A stretch of 64,000 nucleotides of DNA from Streptomyces minutiscleroticus (GCF_014650875.1 NZ_BMVU01000015.1:90378-154377), one strand, 5' to 3'. Positions 1-8,860 are shown, counted from the stretch's first letter. Notes: generated by a model not told the origin, from the sequence alone. Program-made: numbers and translations.

Positions 1-2
1 CC

Positions 3-1301
3 GGGCTGGCCGCCGTGTCGGGGCCCGGCTCGCAGGCCGAGCGCGTCCGCCTGGTCGGGGAGCTGATGGGCGCCGCCACCGAGGCCGAGCAGCGCTTCCT
101 GCTGGGCCTGATCAGCGGCGAGGTGCGCCAGGGCGCCCTGGACGCGCTCGCCGTCGAGGGGCTCGCCCAGGCCACCGGGGCGCCGGTGGCGGACGTACGG
201 CGGGCGGTGATGCTCGCCGGTTCGCTGCAGACGGTGGCGAGCGCGCTGCTCGCGGACGGGCCCGCGGCGCTCGACGCGTTCCGGCTGACCGTCGGCAGGC
301 CGGTCCTGCCGATGCTCGCCCACACCGCCTCGTCCGTGACGGAGGGCATCGGCAGGCTGGGCCCCTGCGCCGTCGAGGAGAAGCTGGACGGCATCCGCGT
401 CCAGGTCCACCGCGACGGCGACACCGTGCGCGTCTACACCCGTACCCTCGACGACATCACCGGCCGGCTGCCCGAGGTGGTGGCGGCGGCGCGGGACCTG
501 CCGCGGGAGCGCTTCGTCCTGGACGGCGAGGTCATCGCGCTCGACGCGGACGGGCGCCCGCGCGCCTTCCAGGAGACCGCGGGCCGGGTGAGCTCCCGGG
601 TGGACGTCGCCGCGGCCGCCGCGGCCGTGCCCGTCTCCCCCGTCTTCTTCGACGCGCTCCTCGTGGACGGGCGCGACCTGCTGGACCTGCCGCTCACCGA
701 GCGCCACGCCGAGCTGGTCCGGCTCGTGCCGGAGCCGATGCGGGTGCGGCGCACGGTCGTGGCCGACCCGGCGGACCCGGCGGCGGCCCCGGCCGGCGAG
801 ACGTTCCTGGCCGACACCCTGGAGCGCGGCCACGAGGGCGTCGTCCTCAAGGCGCTCGACGCCCCCTACAGCGCGGGCCGGCGCGGCGCGTCCTGGCTCA
901 AGGTCAAGCCCGTGCACACGCTCGACCTGGTGGTGCTGGCCGCCGAGTGGGGCAGCGGCCGGCGCACCGGCAAGCTGTCCAACCTGCACCTGGCCGCGCG
1001 CACCCCCGACGGGTCCTTCGCCATGCTGGGCAAGACCTTCAAGGGCATGACGGACGCGATGCTGGCCTGGCAGACCGAGTACCTGCTCGGCATCGCCACA
1101 CGGGAGGAGGGCCCGGTGGTGACCGTGAGACCCGAACTGGTCGTCGAGATCGCCTACGACGGGCTGCAGCGCTCCACCCGCTACCCGGCGGGCGTCGCGC
1201 TGCGCTTCGCCCGGCTCCTGCGCTACCGCGAGGACAAGACGCCCGCCGAGGCCGACACCGTGGAGACGGTGCTCGCCGCGCACCCGGGACTCGCCCCGTG
1301 A
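3..1301 (+). CDS. ATP-dependent DNA ligase (5' end cut by window edge)
   Basis: The enzyme seals nicks in DNA using ATP. The visible 428 residues (counted from a GTG at 15) carry the end of an N-terminal DNA-binding domain, then the adenylation domain. Motif I is EEKLDGIR, with the adenylated lysine near visible residue 123. Later come an ERGHEGVVLK segment (motif IV region) and a C-terminal LKVKP lysine motif (motif V). The frame stays open to the left edge. Streptomyces homologues are, from memory, about 510 residues, so roughly 80 are probably missing. The stop overlaps the next start. No primase or nuclease domain is fused, so this is a LigB/LigC-like stand-alone ligase and not LigD. Confidence 0.92.
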   Translation, partial: GLAAVSGPGSQAERVRLVGELMGAATEAEQRFLLGLISGEVRQGALDALAVEGLAQATGAPVADVRRAVMLAGSLQTVASALLADGPAALDAFRLTVGRPVLPMLAHTASSVTEGIGRLGPCAVEEKLDGIRVQVHRDGDTVRVYTRTLDDITGRLPEVVAAARDLPRERFVLDGEVIALDADGRPRAFQETAGRVSSRVDVAAAAAAVPVSPVFFDALLVDGRDLLDLPLTERHAELVRLVPEPMRVRRTVVADPADPAAAPAGETFLADTLERGHEGVVLKALDAPYSAGRRGASWLKVKPVHTLDLVVLAAEWGSGRRTGKLSNLHLAARTPDGSFAMLGKTFKGMTDAMLAWQTEYLLGIATREEGPVVTVRPELVVEIAYDGLQRSTRYPAGVALRFARLLRYREDKTPAEADTVETVLAAHPGLAP

Positions 1302-1762
1302 CGCCCCGGCGCAGCGCCGGGCTGCTGCTGTTCCGCCGCACGGAGCGCGGCCTCGAGGTCCTGCTCGGGCACATGGGCGGGCCGTACTGGACCGGGCGCG
1401 GGGCCGGGGCGTGGACCGTGCCGAAGGGCGAGTACGGCGACGAGGAGCCGGCCCGGGACGCGGCGCGCCGCGAGTTCCGCGAGGAGCTGGGACTCGACCC
1501 CCCGGACGGCGAGGAGATCCCGCTGGGCGAGGTGCGGCAGGCGGGCGGCAAGCTCGTGACGGTGTGGGCGGTCGAGGCGGACCTCGATCCGGCGGCGGCG
1601 GTGCCGGGGACGTTCCGCATGGAGTGGCCGCGCGGGTCGGGGCGCCACCAGGAGTTCCCCGAGCTGGACCGGGTGGAGTGGATGGACCTGGACCGGGCCC
1701 GTGAGGTGATCGTCTCGGCGCAGACCGCGTTTCTGGACCGGCTGGCCGAGCACTCGGGCTGA
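1298..1762 (+). CDS. NUDIX hydrolase
   Basis: This 154-residue protein should hydrolyse a nucleoside diphosphate linked to another group. The Nudix box is visible: a glycine in the WTVPKGEY region followed by ARREFREELGLD, which supplies the REXXEE metal ligands. The GTG start at 1298 shares GTGA with the ligase stop, so translation is probably coupled. The start of the domain, RRSAGLLLFRR, follows immediately, which supports this start. The pairing suggests a link to nucleotide-pool cleaning or to end processing in repair, but the substrate cannot be read from the sequence. Confidence 0.9.
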   Translation: MTPRRSAGLLLFRRTERGLEVLLGHMGGPYWTGRGAGAWTVPKGEYGDEEPARDAARREFREELGLDPPDGEEIPLGEVRQAGGKLVTVWAVEADLDPAAAVPGTFRMEWPRGSGRHQEFPELDRVEWMDLDRAREVIVSAQTAFLDRLAEHSG

Positions 1763-1837
1763 GACGGGCCCTTCGCGTTGCGGTCCCCCGGACCGCGCGG
1801 GAGGGTCGGAGAACAGCCCCGCTTCAGGAGGTCGACC

Positions 1838-3232
1838 ATGCCCATCGCGACGGTGAACCCGGCGACCGGCGAGACGCTCGAAACCTTCGACGCCCTGGGC
1901 GCCGAGGAGGTCGAACGCCGGATCGCAGCCGCCGACGCCGCCTTCCGCACCCACCGGACCACCTCGTTCGCGGACCGCGCCCGGCTCATGCACCGGGCCG
2001 CGGACCTGCTGGAGGAGGACCAGGAGGACATCGCGCGGACGCTGACCACCGAGATGGGCAAGCCGGTGAAGCAGGCCCGCGCGGAGGTCGCCAAGTGCGC
2101 CAAGGCGATGCGCTGGTACGCCGACCGCGCGGAGCGGCTGCTCGCCGACGAGGAGCCCGACGCCGGCGACGTGAAGGACTCCGGCGCCTCCCGCGCCGTG
2201 GTCCGCTACCGGCCGCTGGGCCCGGTGCTGGCGGTCATGCCGTGGAACTTCCCGCTGTGGCAGGTGATCCGGTTCGCCGCGCCCGCGCTGATGGCGGGCA
2301 ACGTGGGCCTGCTCAAGCACTCCTCGAACGTGCCGCGCACGGCCCTGTACCTGGAGGACCTGTTCCGCCGGGCGGGCTTCCCCGAGGGCTGTTTCCAGAC
2401 GCTTCTGGTCGGCTCCTCCGAGATCGAGAAGATCCTGCGCGACCCGCGGATCAAGGCCGCCACGCTCACCGGCAGCGAGCCGGCGGGCCGCTCGGTCGCC
2501 TCCGTCGCCGGGGACGACGTCAAGAAGACGGTGCTGGAGCTGGGCGGCAGCGACCCCTTCGTCGTGATGCCGTCGGCGGACCTGGACCGGGCGGTGCAGA
2601 CGGCGGTGACGGCCCGGGTGCAGAACGCCGGCCAGTCGTGCATCGCCGCCAAGCGGTTCATCGTCCACACGGACGTCTACGACGCCTTCGCCGAACGCTT
2701 CACCGCCGGGATGAAGGCGCTGAAGGTGGGCGACCCGATGGACGAGGACACCGAGGTCGGCCCGCTGTCCAGCGCCAGTGGCCGCGAGGGCATGGAGGAG
2801 CTGGTCGCCGACGCGGTCGAGAAGGGCGCCACCGTGCTGTGCGGCGGGAAGCGGCCCGAGGGCCTGCCCGACGGCGGCTGGTACTACGAGCCGACCGTGC
2901 TCGCCGGCATCACCCCCGAGATGCGCGTCCACCACGAGGAGACGTTCGGCCCCGTCGCCACGCTCTACCGCGCCGAAAACCTGGACGACGCGGTGCGGAT
3001 CGCCAACGACACGCCCTTCGGCCTCAGCTCCAACGTCTGGACGCGCGACGAGGCCGAGGTGGACCGCTTCGTACGGGACCTGGAGGCGGGCGGCGTCTAC
3101 GTGAACGGGATGACGGCCTCCCACCCGGCGTTCCCGTTCGGCGGGGTCAAGCGCTCCGGTTACGGGCGCGAACTGTCGGGTCACGGAATCCGCGAGTTCT
3201 GCAACATCACCACGGTATGGCACGGAGCGTGA
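1838..3232 (+). CDS. NAD(P)-dependent aldehyde dehydrogenase (succinate-semialdehyde type)
   Basis: The 464-residue enzyme oxidises an aldehyde, probably succinate semialdehyde, to the acid. Visible family landmarks are MPWNFP near residue 135 (catalytic Asn), a lysine near 160, the general-base glutamate in LELGG (Glu234) and the nucleophile in NAGQSCIA (Cys268). Near the C terminus PFGGVKRSGYG is present. The ATG at 1838 has an AGGAG 8 bases upstream and begins MPIATVNPATGE, the usual N terminus of short SSADH proteins; an upstream in-frame start is not needed. A class name such as gabD is likely, but substrate preference is inferred from family resemblance only. Confidence 0.9.
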   Translation: MPIATVNPATGETLETFDALGAEEVERRIAAADAAFRTHRTTSFADRARLMHRAADLLEEDQEDIARTLTTEMGKPVKQARAEVAKCAKAMRWYADRAERLLADEEPDAGDVKDSGASRAVVRYRPLGPVLAVMPWNFPLWQVIRFAAPALMAGNVGLLKHSSNVPRTALYLEDLFRRAGFPEGCFQTLLVGSSEIEKILRDPRIKAATLTGSEPAGRSVASVAGDDVKKTVLELGGSDPFVVMPSADLDRAVQTAVTARVQNAGQSCIAAKRFIVHTDVYDAFAERFTAGMKALKVGDPMDEDTEVGPLSSASGREGMEELVADAVEKGATVLCGGKRPEGLPDGGWYYEPTVLAGITPEMRVHHEETFGPVATLYRAENLDDAVRIANDTPFGLSSNVWTRDEAEVDRFVRDLEAGGVYVNGMTASHPAFPFGGVKRSGYGRELSGHGIREFCNITTVWHGA

Positions 3233-3257
3233 GCGTTCCGCAGTTACGCTTCGTCCT

Positions 3258-3497
3258 GTGAACCGCGAAGTGACCCTGCCCCTGATCGTCGACCACCGCG
3301 GAACGTTCCAGGTCGCGGCCGCCGACGTCAGCAAACTGCTGCGCACGGTCGGCGGCCGGTGGCTGCGCCTGGTGGAGGCCGGCCAGGACGGGCTCGACGA
3401 GGACACCGTGGCGACGCTGACGATCGAACTCGCCAAGCTGGCGGACCGCATCGACGTGGCGTGCATCGCGCACAGCAGCGGAACCGCACCGGACTGA
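3258..3497 (+). CDS. Small conserved hypothetical protein (79 aa)
   Basis: A GTG-started 79-residue soluble protein begins 25 bases after the dehydrogenase. It has a hydrophobic N-terminal strand (TLPLIVDHRGTF) and two helical stretches rich in Leu, Asp and Glu, with no signal peptide, membrane segment or recognisable catalytic motif. It resembles small Streptomyces-only proteins annotated as a DUF (possibly DUF6213, from memory). No function can be given. A strong hairpin follows it, consistent with the end of this transcription unit. Confidence 0.65.
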   Translation: MNREVTLPLIVDHRGTFQVAAADVSKLLRTVGGRWLRLVEAGQDGLDEDTVATLTIELAKLADRIDVACIAHSSGTAPD

Positions 3498-3516
3498 CGT
3501 CACGCCGGGCGCCCCG

Positions 3517-3558
3517 CCCCGACGCCCTGCCGGAGCGGTGCCCGACAGGGCGTCGGGG
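3517..3558. terminator. Strong hairpin, probable bidirectional terminator
   Basis: CCCCGACGCCCTG at 3517-3529 pairs perfectly with CAGGGCGTCGGGG at 3546-3558, a 13-bp stem with a 16-base loop. It sits between the end of the 79-codon gene and the convergent gene on the minus strand. There is no U-tract, as is usual in Streptomyces. Confidence 0.7.
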
Positions 3559-3849
3559 AAACGCCGCGCCCCGCTCCGCACCGGATACCCGGGCGACACG
3601 ACCGACCGGTGCAGCGCCGGGACGACGACACGGCCGTCCGGCGCCGCGCCCGGGACGGCGACACGACCGGCCGGCGTTCCACCCGGTCGGCCGAGCAGAG
3701 CGACCGGACGACGCCGCGCCGGACCGGGCGGGACCGTGCGGCCGGCCCGTACCGCGCCCGCCGGGCACCGAACCCTGGACGACGCCGCGGGCCGGACGGT
3801 TCGGCGTCGTAAAGCCAAGCGGCGCCGTCGCCCGCCGGGCGGGGCGGCC
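3559..3849. other. GC-rich non-coding gap
   Basis: About 290 bases between convergent genes. It is rich in alternating CGG and GACG words (many CGACCGG and GGACGACG near-repeats). I see no gene, promoter or clean tandem repeat in it; open frames here lack start signals and family resemblance. Confidence 0.5.
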
Positions 3850-4542
3850 CTAGCGGCCGGCGGTCCGCTCGCCCCGCTCCCGGTCGGTCTCCCACAGCGT
3901 GTGCCAGAACATCGACTCGTAGCTCCGCAGCAGCCGCCCGTACCGGTGGACCAGGTCCTCGTGCACCCGGCCCGCCTCCAGGCCGGCCCGCACGGCGGCC
4001 TGCGCCCTGTGCTCCAGGTCCGGCGCGGGCCCGGCGAAGAGGTCGAAGAAGGCGCACGCCTCGTCGTCGAAGCCGTAGTGCTGCCGCAAGGCGCGGGCGA
4101 CGGTCTCGCAGTACCCGCCCCAGGCCGCGAAGTTCGCGGTCAGCGCCAGGACCACGTCCACGGGATCCGCGTTCAGGGCGAGCCAGGCCACGTACGCGGG
4201 GTACGCCCGGCAGCCCGCGAGCGGCTCGTGGGCGTCCGCCGCCCCGGGCCGGTCCGCGCCGCAGGCGGTGAGCAGCGGGCCGAGCCGCCGTCCGGCCTCC
4301 TCCTCGCCCTCGGCGAGCGCGCGGAAGTACGCGGCGCACTCCGGCCCGGCGTCCGGCCGCCCGGCCAGGTGCAGGAACGCGCGCCGGTCGGCGGCGACCA
4401 CCTCCCGCTCCTCCAGGGCCAGCGCCGCGAGCGTCTCCCGGCGGGCCGCGCCCCGGGCGATCAGCGGCACGAGCCGGTTGGCCGCGGGGTCCGGCGCCAG
4501 CCGCCCCGTGGTGGTCCTCAGCAGTTCGACAGCCGTGGTCAT
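3850..4542 (-). CDS. TenA/heme-oxygenase-fold-like protein
   Basis: The 230-residue, almost wholly helical protein has the aromatic-rich segments (AYVAWLALNADP, ANFAAWGGYCETVARAL, a C-terminal SYESMFWHTLWE) seen in TenA/thiaminase II-like helical bundles. A cysteine (GGYCE) and several acidic residues could line the pocket, but I cannot confirm the thiaminase catalytic set. The ATG at 4542 has AAGGAG upstream and gives the N terminus MTTAVELLRTTTG; a longer frame upstream is rejected. It stands alone on the minus strand, divergent from rppA, and may respond to a ligand or act in thiamine salvage. Confidence 0.6.
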   Translation of the reverse strand: MTTAVELLRTTTGRLAPDPAANRLVPLIARGAARRETLAALALEEREVVAADRRAFLHLAGRPDAGPECAAYFRALAEGEEEAGRRLGPLLTACGADRPGAADAHEPLAGCRAYPAYVAWLALNADPVDVVLALTANFAAWGGYCETVARALRQHYGFDDEACAFFDLFAGPAPDLEHRAQAAVRAGLEAGRVHEDLVHRYGRLLRSYESMFWHTLWETDRERGERTAGR

Positions 4543-4744
4543 CGCCGTGCTCCTTCGGCTCCGCGGGCCCCGCTCCCGGCCCTTCCAGGCTCTCACGCCG
4601 GCGTGCCCCGGGGGCCGCCGGGCGGGCCGTCGATTTGGAGTAGTTCGGCGCGATATCTCCGCATCACAGAGCGATCGCCGGTGGTAGCGTCACCCCTCCC
4701 CCGAGGGCACCAGGCCTTCGGCGGACAGAGGAAGGCACAGGCCC

Positions 4745-5812
4745 ATGGCGACTTTGTGCAGGCCCTCGGTTTCCGTTCCGGAACACGTGATCACCATGGA
4801 GGAGACGCTTGAGCTGGCACGCACCCGCCACTCCGACCACCCCCAACTGCCGCTGGCCCTGAGGCTGATCGAGAACACCGGCGTACGCACCCGGCACATC
4901 GTGCAGCCCATCGAGGAGACCCTGAAGCACCCGGGGTTCGAGGAGCGCAACAAGGTCTACGTGGCCGAGGCCAAGGCCCGTGTCCCCGCCGTCGTACGGG
5001 CGGCGCTCGACGACGCGGAGCTCCTCCCGACCGACATCGACGTGATCGTCTACGTCTCCTGCACGGGTTTCATGATGCCCTCGCTCACGGCCTGGCTGAT
5101 CAACACCATGGGGTTCGACAGCACCACCCGGCAGATACCCATAGCCCAGCTGGGCTGCGCCGCCGGGGGCGCGGCCGTCAACCGGGCGCACGACTTCTGC
5201 TCGGCCTATCCGACGGCCAACGCCCTGATCGTGGCCTGCGAGTTCTGCTCGCTGTGCTACCAGCCGACCGACCTCGGCGTCGGCTCGCTGCTGTCCAACG
5301 GCCTGTTCGGCGACGGCGTCGCCGCCGCGGTGGTCCGCGGCCGGGGCGGCACGGGCATGACGCTGGAGCGCAACGGCTCCTACCTGATCCCGAAGACCGA
5401 CGGGTGGATCGCGTACGACGTACGGGCCACGGGCTTCCACTTCATGCTGGACAAGCGGGTGCCCACCACGATGGAGCCGCTCGCCCCGGTCCTGCGCAAG
5501 CTGGCGAGTTCGCACGGCTGGGACGCCTCCGACCTGGACTTCTACATCATCCACGCGGGCGGTCCGCGCATCCTGGACGACCTCAGCAAGTTCTTGCAGA
5601 TCGACCCGTACGCCTTCCGTTTCAGCCGGGCCACGCTCACCGAGTACGGCAACATCGCCAGCGCCGTCGTCCTGGACGCGCTGCGGCGGCTGTTCGACGA
5701 GGGCGGTGCCGCGCACCGGGCGCGCGGGATGCTGGCAGGTTTCGGCCCCGGCATCACGGCCGAGATGGCGTTGGGCCGCTGGCAGCACGCGGCCGTGCAG
5801 GAGGCGGTGTGA
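4745..5812 (+). CDS. rppA: 1,3,6,8-tetrahydroxynaphthalene synthase (type III PKS)
   Basis: RppA condenses five malonyl-CoA units into 1,3,6,8-tetrahydroxynaphthalene, precursor of flaviolin and melanin-like pigments. The 355-residue sequence carries the catalytic triad at the expected positions: Cys138 (QLGCAAGG), His270 (YIIHAGG) and Asn303 (EYGNIAS). Two residues known to shape the RppA pocket are also present, Cys106 (VSCTGF) and Tyr224 (WIAYDV). The ATG at 4745 has a GAGGAAGG ribosome site. The stop overlaps the GTG of the P450, so this is the first gene of a pigment operon. A TAGCGT hexamer at 4685 may be its -10 element, but no good -35 accompanies it. Confidence 0.97.
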   Translation: MATLCRPSVSVPEHVITMEETLELARTRHSDHPQLPLALRLIENTGVRTRHIVQPIEETLKHPGFEERNKVYVAEAKARVPAVVRAALDDAELLPTDIDVIVYVSCTGFMMPSLTAWLINTMGFDSTTRQIPIAQLGCAAGGAAVNRAHDFCSAYPTANALIVACEFCSLCYQPTDLGVGSLLSNGLFGDGVAAAVVRGRGGTGMTLERNGSYLIPKTDGWIAYDVRATGFHFMLDKRVPTTMEPLAPVLRKLASSHGWDASDLDFYIIHAGGPRILDDLSKFLQIDPYAFRFSRATLTEYGNIASAVVLDALRRLFDEGGAAHRARGMLAGFGPGITAEMALGRWQHAAVQEAV

Positions 5813-7032
5813 ACACAGTGGAACAGCAGGTCCCCGACGGGGCGGTGCCGCCCGTGCGGCACTGGCCGGCCCTCGACCTGGACGGGGTCGACTTCGACCC
5901 CGTCCTGGCCGAGCTGATGCGCGAGGGCCCGGTGACCCGCATCCGGCTCCCGAACGGCGAGGGCTGGGCGTGGCTGGTGACGCGCCACGACGACGTGAAG
6001 TTCGTGACGAACGACGCGCGCTTCAGCCGCGAGGCCGTCCTGGGACGGCAGGTCACCCGGCTCGCGCCGCACTTCGTCCCGGCCGCCGGGGCGGTCGGCT
6101 TCGCCGATCCGCCCGACCACACCCGGCTGCGCCGCTCGGTGGCCGCCGCCTTCACCGCGCGCGGCGTGGAGCGGCTGCGCGACAGCGCCCGCGAGACGCT
6201 GCACGGCATGGTGGACGACATGCTGCGCGCCGGACCGCCGGCCGATCTGACCGGCGCGGTGCTCGGCCCCTTCCCCATCGCCGTCATCTGCGAGCTGATG
6301 GGCGTCCCGGCCGCCGACCGGGAGCGCATGCACACCTGGACGCAGCTGATCCTGTCCTCCGCGCACGGCGCGGCGGTCAGCGAGCGGGCCCGGGACGAGA
6401 TGGCCGCGTACTTCGGGAAGCTGGTCGGCGACCGGCACGGCAGCACCGCCGAGGACGTGGCGTCGCTGCTCGGCGCCGCCGTGGGCCGGCAGGAGCTGAC
6501 CGCCGAGGAGGCCGTCGGACTCGCGGTGCTGATCCAGATCGGCGGCGAGGCCGTCACCAACAACTCCGGCCAGATGTTCTACGTCCTGCTCACCCGCCCC
6601 GACCTGCTCCGGCGGCTGCGGGAGGAGCCGGAGGCGCGTCCCGGGGCGATCGACGAGCTGCTGCGCTGGATCCCGCACCGCAGCGCCGTGGGCCTGTCCC
6701 GCATCGCGCTGGAGGACGTGGAGATCAGGGGCGTGCGGATCGGTGCGGGCGACGCGGTGTACGTGTCGTACCTGGCCGCCAACCGCGACCCGGACGTGTT
6801 CCCCGACCCCGGGCGGATCGACATCGACCGCAGTCCGAACCCGCATCTGGCCTTCGGGCACGGACCGCACTACTGCGTGGGCGGGTTGCTGGCGCGCCTG
6901 GAGTCGGAACTGCTGGTGGACGCCCTGCTGGACCGGGTGCCCGACCTGCGGCTCGCGGTGGCTCCGGAGCGGGTCCCCTTCCGCAAGGGCGCCCTCATCC
7001 GCGGGCCCGAGGCCCTGCCCGTCGCCTGGTGA
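5809..7032 (+). CDS. Cytochrome P450, CYP158A-like (flaviolin coupling)
   Basis: This 407-residue P450 probably couples flaviolin molecules into dimers or trimers, as known for CYP158A2. The heme loop FGHGPHYCVGG places the axial cysteine at 356. In the I helix the usual Thr of the AGxxT motif is replaced by alanine (IGGEAV, Ala248). As I recall, CYP158A2 has the same unusual substitution (Ala245; this protein would be numbered three higher). The E-x-x-R pair lies in a segment near residue 280 (IDELLRW). The GTG start overlaps the rppA stop as GTGA, so production is coupled to the PKS that makes its substrate. Confidence 0.94.
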   Translation: MNTVEQQVPDGAVPPVRHWPALDLDGVDFDPVLAELMREGPVTRIRLPNGEGWAWLVTRHDDVKFVTNDARFSREAVLGRQVTRLAPHFVPAAGAVGFADPPDHTRLRRSVAAAFTARGVERLRDSARETLHGMVDDMLRAGPPADLTGAVLGPFPIAVICELMGVPAADRERMHTWTQLILSSAHGAAVSERARDEMAAYFGKLVGDRHGSTAEDVASLLGAAVGRQELTAEEAVGLAVLIQIGGEAVTNNSGQMFYVLLTRPDLLRRLREEPEARPGAIDELLRWIPHRSAVGLSRIALEDVEIRGVRIGAGDAVYVSYLAANRDPDVFPDPGRIDIDRSPNPHLAFGHGPHYCVGGLLARLESELLVDALLDRVPDLRLAVAPERVPFRKGALIRGPEALPVAW

Positions 7033-7039
7033 GCGCCTC

Positions 7040-7585
7040 ATGACCGCACTGGAGGGGCTGTTCGTGCCGCCGGGCCACGGGCGGACGGTGCGCACCCCGG
7101 CCCAGCACGTGACGTTCAAGGTGACGGGTACGCACTCGCGCACGGCGTCCAGCTTCGAGGTGGTCGTGCCGCCCGGCTTCGACGTGGGCGCCCACGTGCA
7201 CACGCGCAGCGAGGAGCTGTTCTACGTGCTGGAGGGCGAGCTGGACGTCCTCGCCTTCGAGCCGCGCGTGCGCACCCGGAACGGCTGGCGGCACTGGGAG
7301 TCCGCCTCGGGGGGCCGTGTGGTGCGGGCGGTCCCGGGCACGGTCGTCGTGGTGCCGCCGGGCTGCCCGCACGCGTTCGCCAATCCCACCGGCGAACCGG
7401 CGAAAATGTTCTTCCAGGCATCTCCGCCGCCCGACCACGAGCGGTACTTCGAGGAGCTGCTGGAGATCCTCGGCGGCGGCGGGCCGCCCGACCACGCGGC
7501 GATCGAGGAACTGCGCGCCCGCTACGACATCGAGCAGCTGACGCCGCTCAGGCACAGCGGGGCGCCCCCTCCCGACCCTGGTTAG
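7040..7585 (+). CDS. Cupin-domain protein, probable THN oxidation/quinone-forming enzyme
   Basis: The 181-residue single-domain cupin has both metal-binding motifs: GAHVHTRSEELFYVLEG (two His and a Glu) near residues 50-67, and a later GCPHAF histidine. Cupin proteins encoded next to rppA are known in Streptomyces as quinone-forming monooxygenases that turn tetrahydroxynaphthalene into flaviolin (MomA of S. antibioticus). The ATG follows the P450 stop by 7 bases, completing an rppA-P450-cupin operon. The last codons lie inside a direct repeat, so the C-terminal tail (SGAPPPDPG) may be recently altered. Confidence 0.85.
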   Translation: MTALEGLFVPPGHGRTVRTPAQHVTFKVTGTHSRTASSFEVVVPPGFDVGAHVHTRSEELFYVLEGELDVLAFEPRVRTRNGWRHWESASGGRVVRAVPGTVVVVPPGCPHAFANPTGEPAKMFFQASPPPDHERYFEELLEILGGGGPPDHAAIEELRARYDIEQLTPLRHSGAPPPDPG

Positions 7586-7599
7586 CGGGGCGCCCCCTC
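7556..7599. repeat. Direct repeat with palindromic core across the cupin stop codon
   Basis: The 16-mer AGCGGGGCGCCCCCTC occurs at 7556-7571 and again at 7584-7599, 28 bases apart. Each copy contains the palindrome GGGGCGCCCC. The second copy lies in the 24-bp gap before the convergent acyl-CoA dehydrogenase gene, so the pair could act as a short terminator or have arisen by local duplication. Confidence 0.75.
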
Positions 7600-7609
7600 A
7601 GGTCGGTCC

Positions 7610-8836
7610 CTAGCGGATCGGCATGCCGGCGAGGGTGCGGGCGATGACCAGGCGCTGGATCTCGCTCGTACCCTCGAAGATCGTGTAGATCGCGGCGTCG
7701 CGGTGCATGCGCTCCACCGGGTACTCGCGGGTGAAGCCGTTGCCGCCCAGGATCTGGACCGCCTGGGCGGTGACCTTCTTCGCCGTCTCGCTGGCGAACA
7801 GCTTGGACATCGAGCCCTCGGCGGCGGTGAACGGCTTGCCGTTCACCGCCATCCAGGAGGCGCGCCACACCAGCAGGCGGGCGGCGTCGATCGAGGTGCG
7901 CATGTCGGCGAGCTGGAAGGCGACGCCCTGGTTGTCGATGATCGGCCGACCGAACTGCACGCGGGTCCTGGCGTACTCCAGCGCCTCCTCGTACGCGGCG
8001 CGGGCGGTGCCGACCGCCATGGCGCCGACGGCCGGGCGGGACGCCTCGAAGGTGGCCATCGCGGCGTTCTTCACGCGCTCGCCGCCCGACCTGGCGCGCT
8101 CGCGGGCTCGGGCCAGGCGCTCGTCCAGCTTCTCCTTGCCGCCGAGCAGGCAGCTGCCGGGGACGCGGACGTCGTCGAGGACGACCTCGGCGGTGTGCGA
8201 GGCGCGGATGCCGTGCTTCTTGAACTTCTGGCCCTGGGACAGGCCCGGCGTGTTCGGCGGCACGATGAAGGAGGCGTGGCCCTTGGAGCCCAGCTCGGGG
8301 TCGACGACCGCGACGACGACGTGGACGTTGGCGATGCCGCCGTTGGTCGCCCAGGTCTTGGTGCCGTTCAGGACCCACTCGTCCTTGGCCTCGTCGTAGA
8401 CGGCGCGGGTGCGCATGGAGGCGACGTCGGAGCCGGCGTCGGGCTCGGAGGAGCAGAAGGCGGCGACCTTCACGTCGTTCGCGTCGCCGTACATCTGCGG
8501 GATCCAGGTGCCGATCTGCTCGTCGGTGCCGTTGGCGAGGACGCCCACGGCGGCCAGGCCGGTGCCCACGATCGACAGGGCGATGCCCGCGTCGCCCCAG
8601 AACAGCTCCTCCATCGCCATCGGGATGCCGAGGCCGGTGGGGTCGAAGTACTGCTGCGCGTAGAAGTCCAGGGAGTAGATGCCGACCTTCGCGGCCTCCT
8701 GGATGACCGGCCAGGGGGTCTCCTCGCGCTCGTCCCACTCGGCGGCCGCGGGGCGGATCACGTCCGCGGCGAACCCGTGGAGCCAGTCGCGGACCTCCTT
8801 CTGCTCGTCGTTGAGCTCCATGGTGAACTCGGCCAT
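7610..8836 (-). CDS. Acyl-CoA dehydrogenase
   Basis: This 408-residue FAD enzyme introduces a 2,3 double bond into an acyl-CoA. Typical signatures are CSSEPDAGSDVAS (FAD/substrate loop), NGTKTWATNGG, the FGRPIIDNQGVAFQLADM helix and QILGGNGFTREYPVERMHRDA. The catalytic glutamate is in the C-terminal IFEGTSEIQ. The ATG at 8836 has a GGAGGGG ribosome site 3 to 4 bases upstream. It is divergently transcribed from a TetR gene, with strong palindromes between them, so it is probably repressed by that regulator and induced by an acyl-CoA or fatty acid. Chain length preference is not evident. Confidence 0.95.
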   Translation of the reverse strand: MAEFTMELNDEQKEVRDWLHGFAADVIRPAAAEWDEREETPWPVIQEAAKVGIYSLDFYAQQYFDPTGLGIPMAMEELFWGDAGIALSIVGTGLAAVGVLANGTDEQIGTWIPQMYGDANDVKVAAFCSSEPDAGSDVASMRTRAVYDEAKDEWVLNGTKTWATNGGIANVHVVVAVVDPELGSKGHASFIVPPNTPGLSQGQKFKKHGIRASHTAEVVLDDVRVPGSCLLGGKEKLDERLARARERARSGGERVKNAAMATFEASRPAVGAMAVGTARAAYEEALEYARTRVQFGRPIIDNQGVAFQLADMRTSIDAARLLVWRASWMAVNGKPFTAAEGSMSKLFASETAKKVTAQAVQILGGNGFTREYPVERMHRDAAIYTIFEGTSEIQRLVIARTLAGMPIR

Positions 8837-8860
8837 GACCCCTCCAGCGCTGCACTCACA

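Noticed and set aside
1223..3466. Long open frame on the minus strand opposite the NUDIX and dehydrogenase genes
   Set aside because: Its translation is His/Arg/Gly-rich without a family match, and it lies opposite genes with clear motifs. It is a high-GC shadow.
3559..3849. Possible short genes in the gap after the 79-codon protein
   Set aside because: All frames are Arg/Gly/Pro-rich, with no ribosome site or conserved motif.
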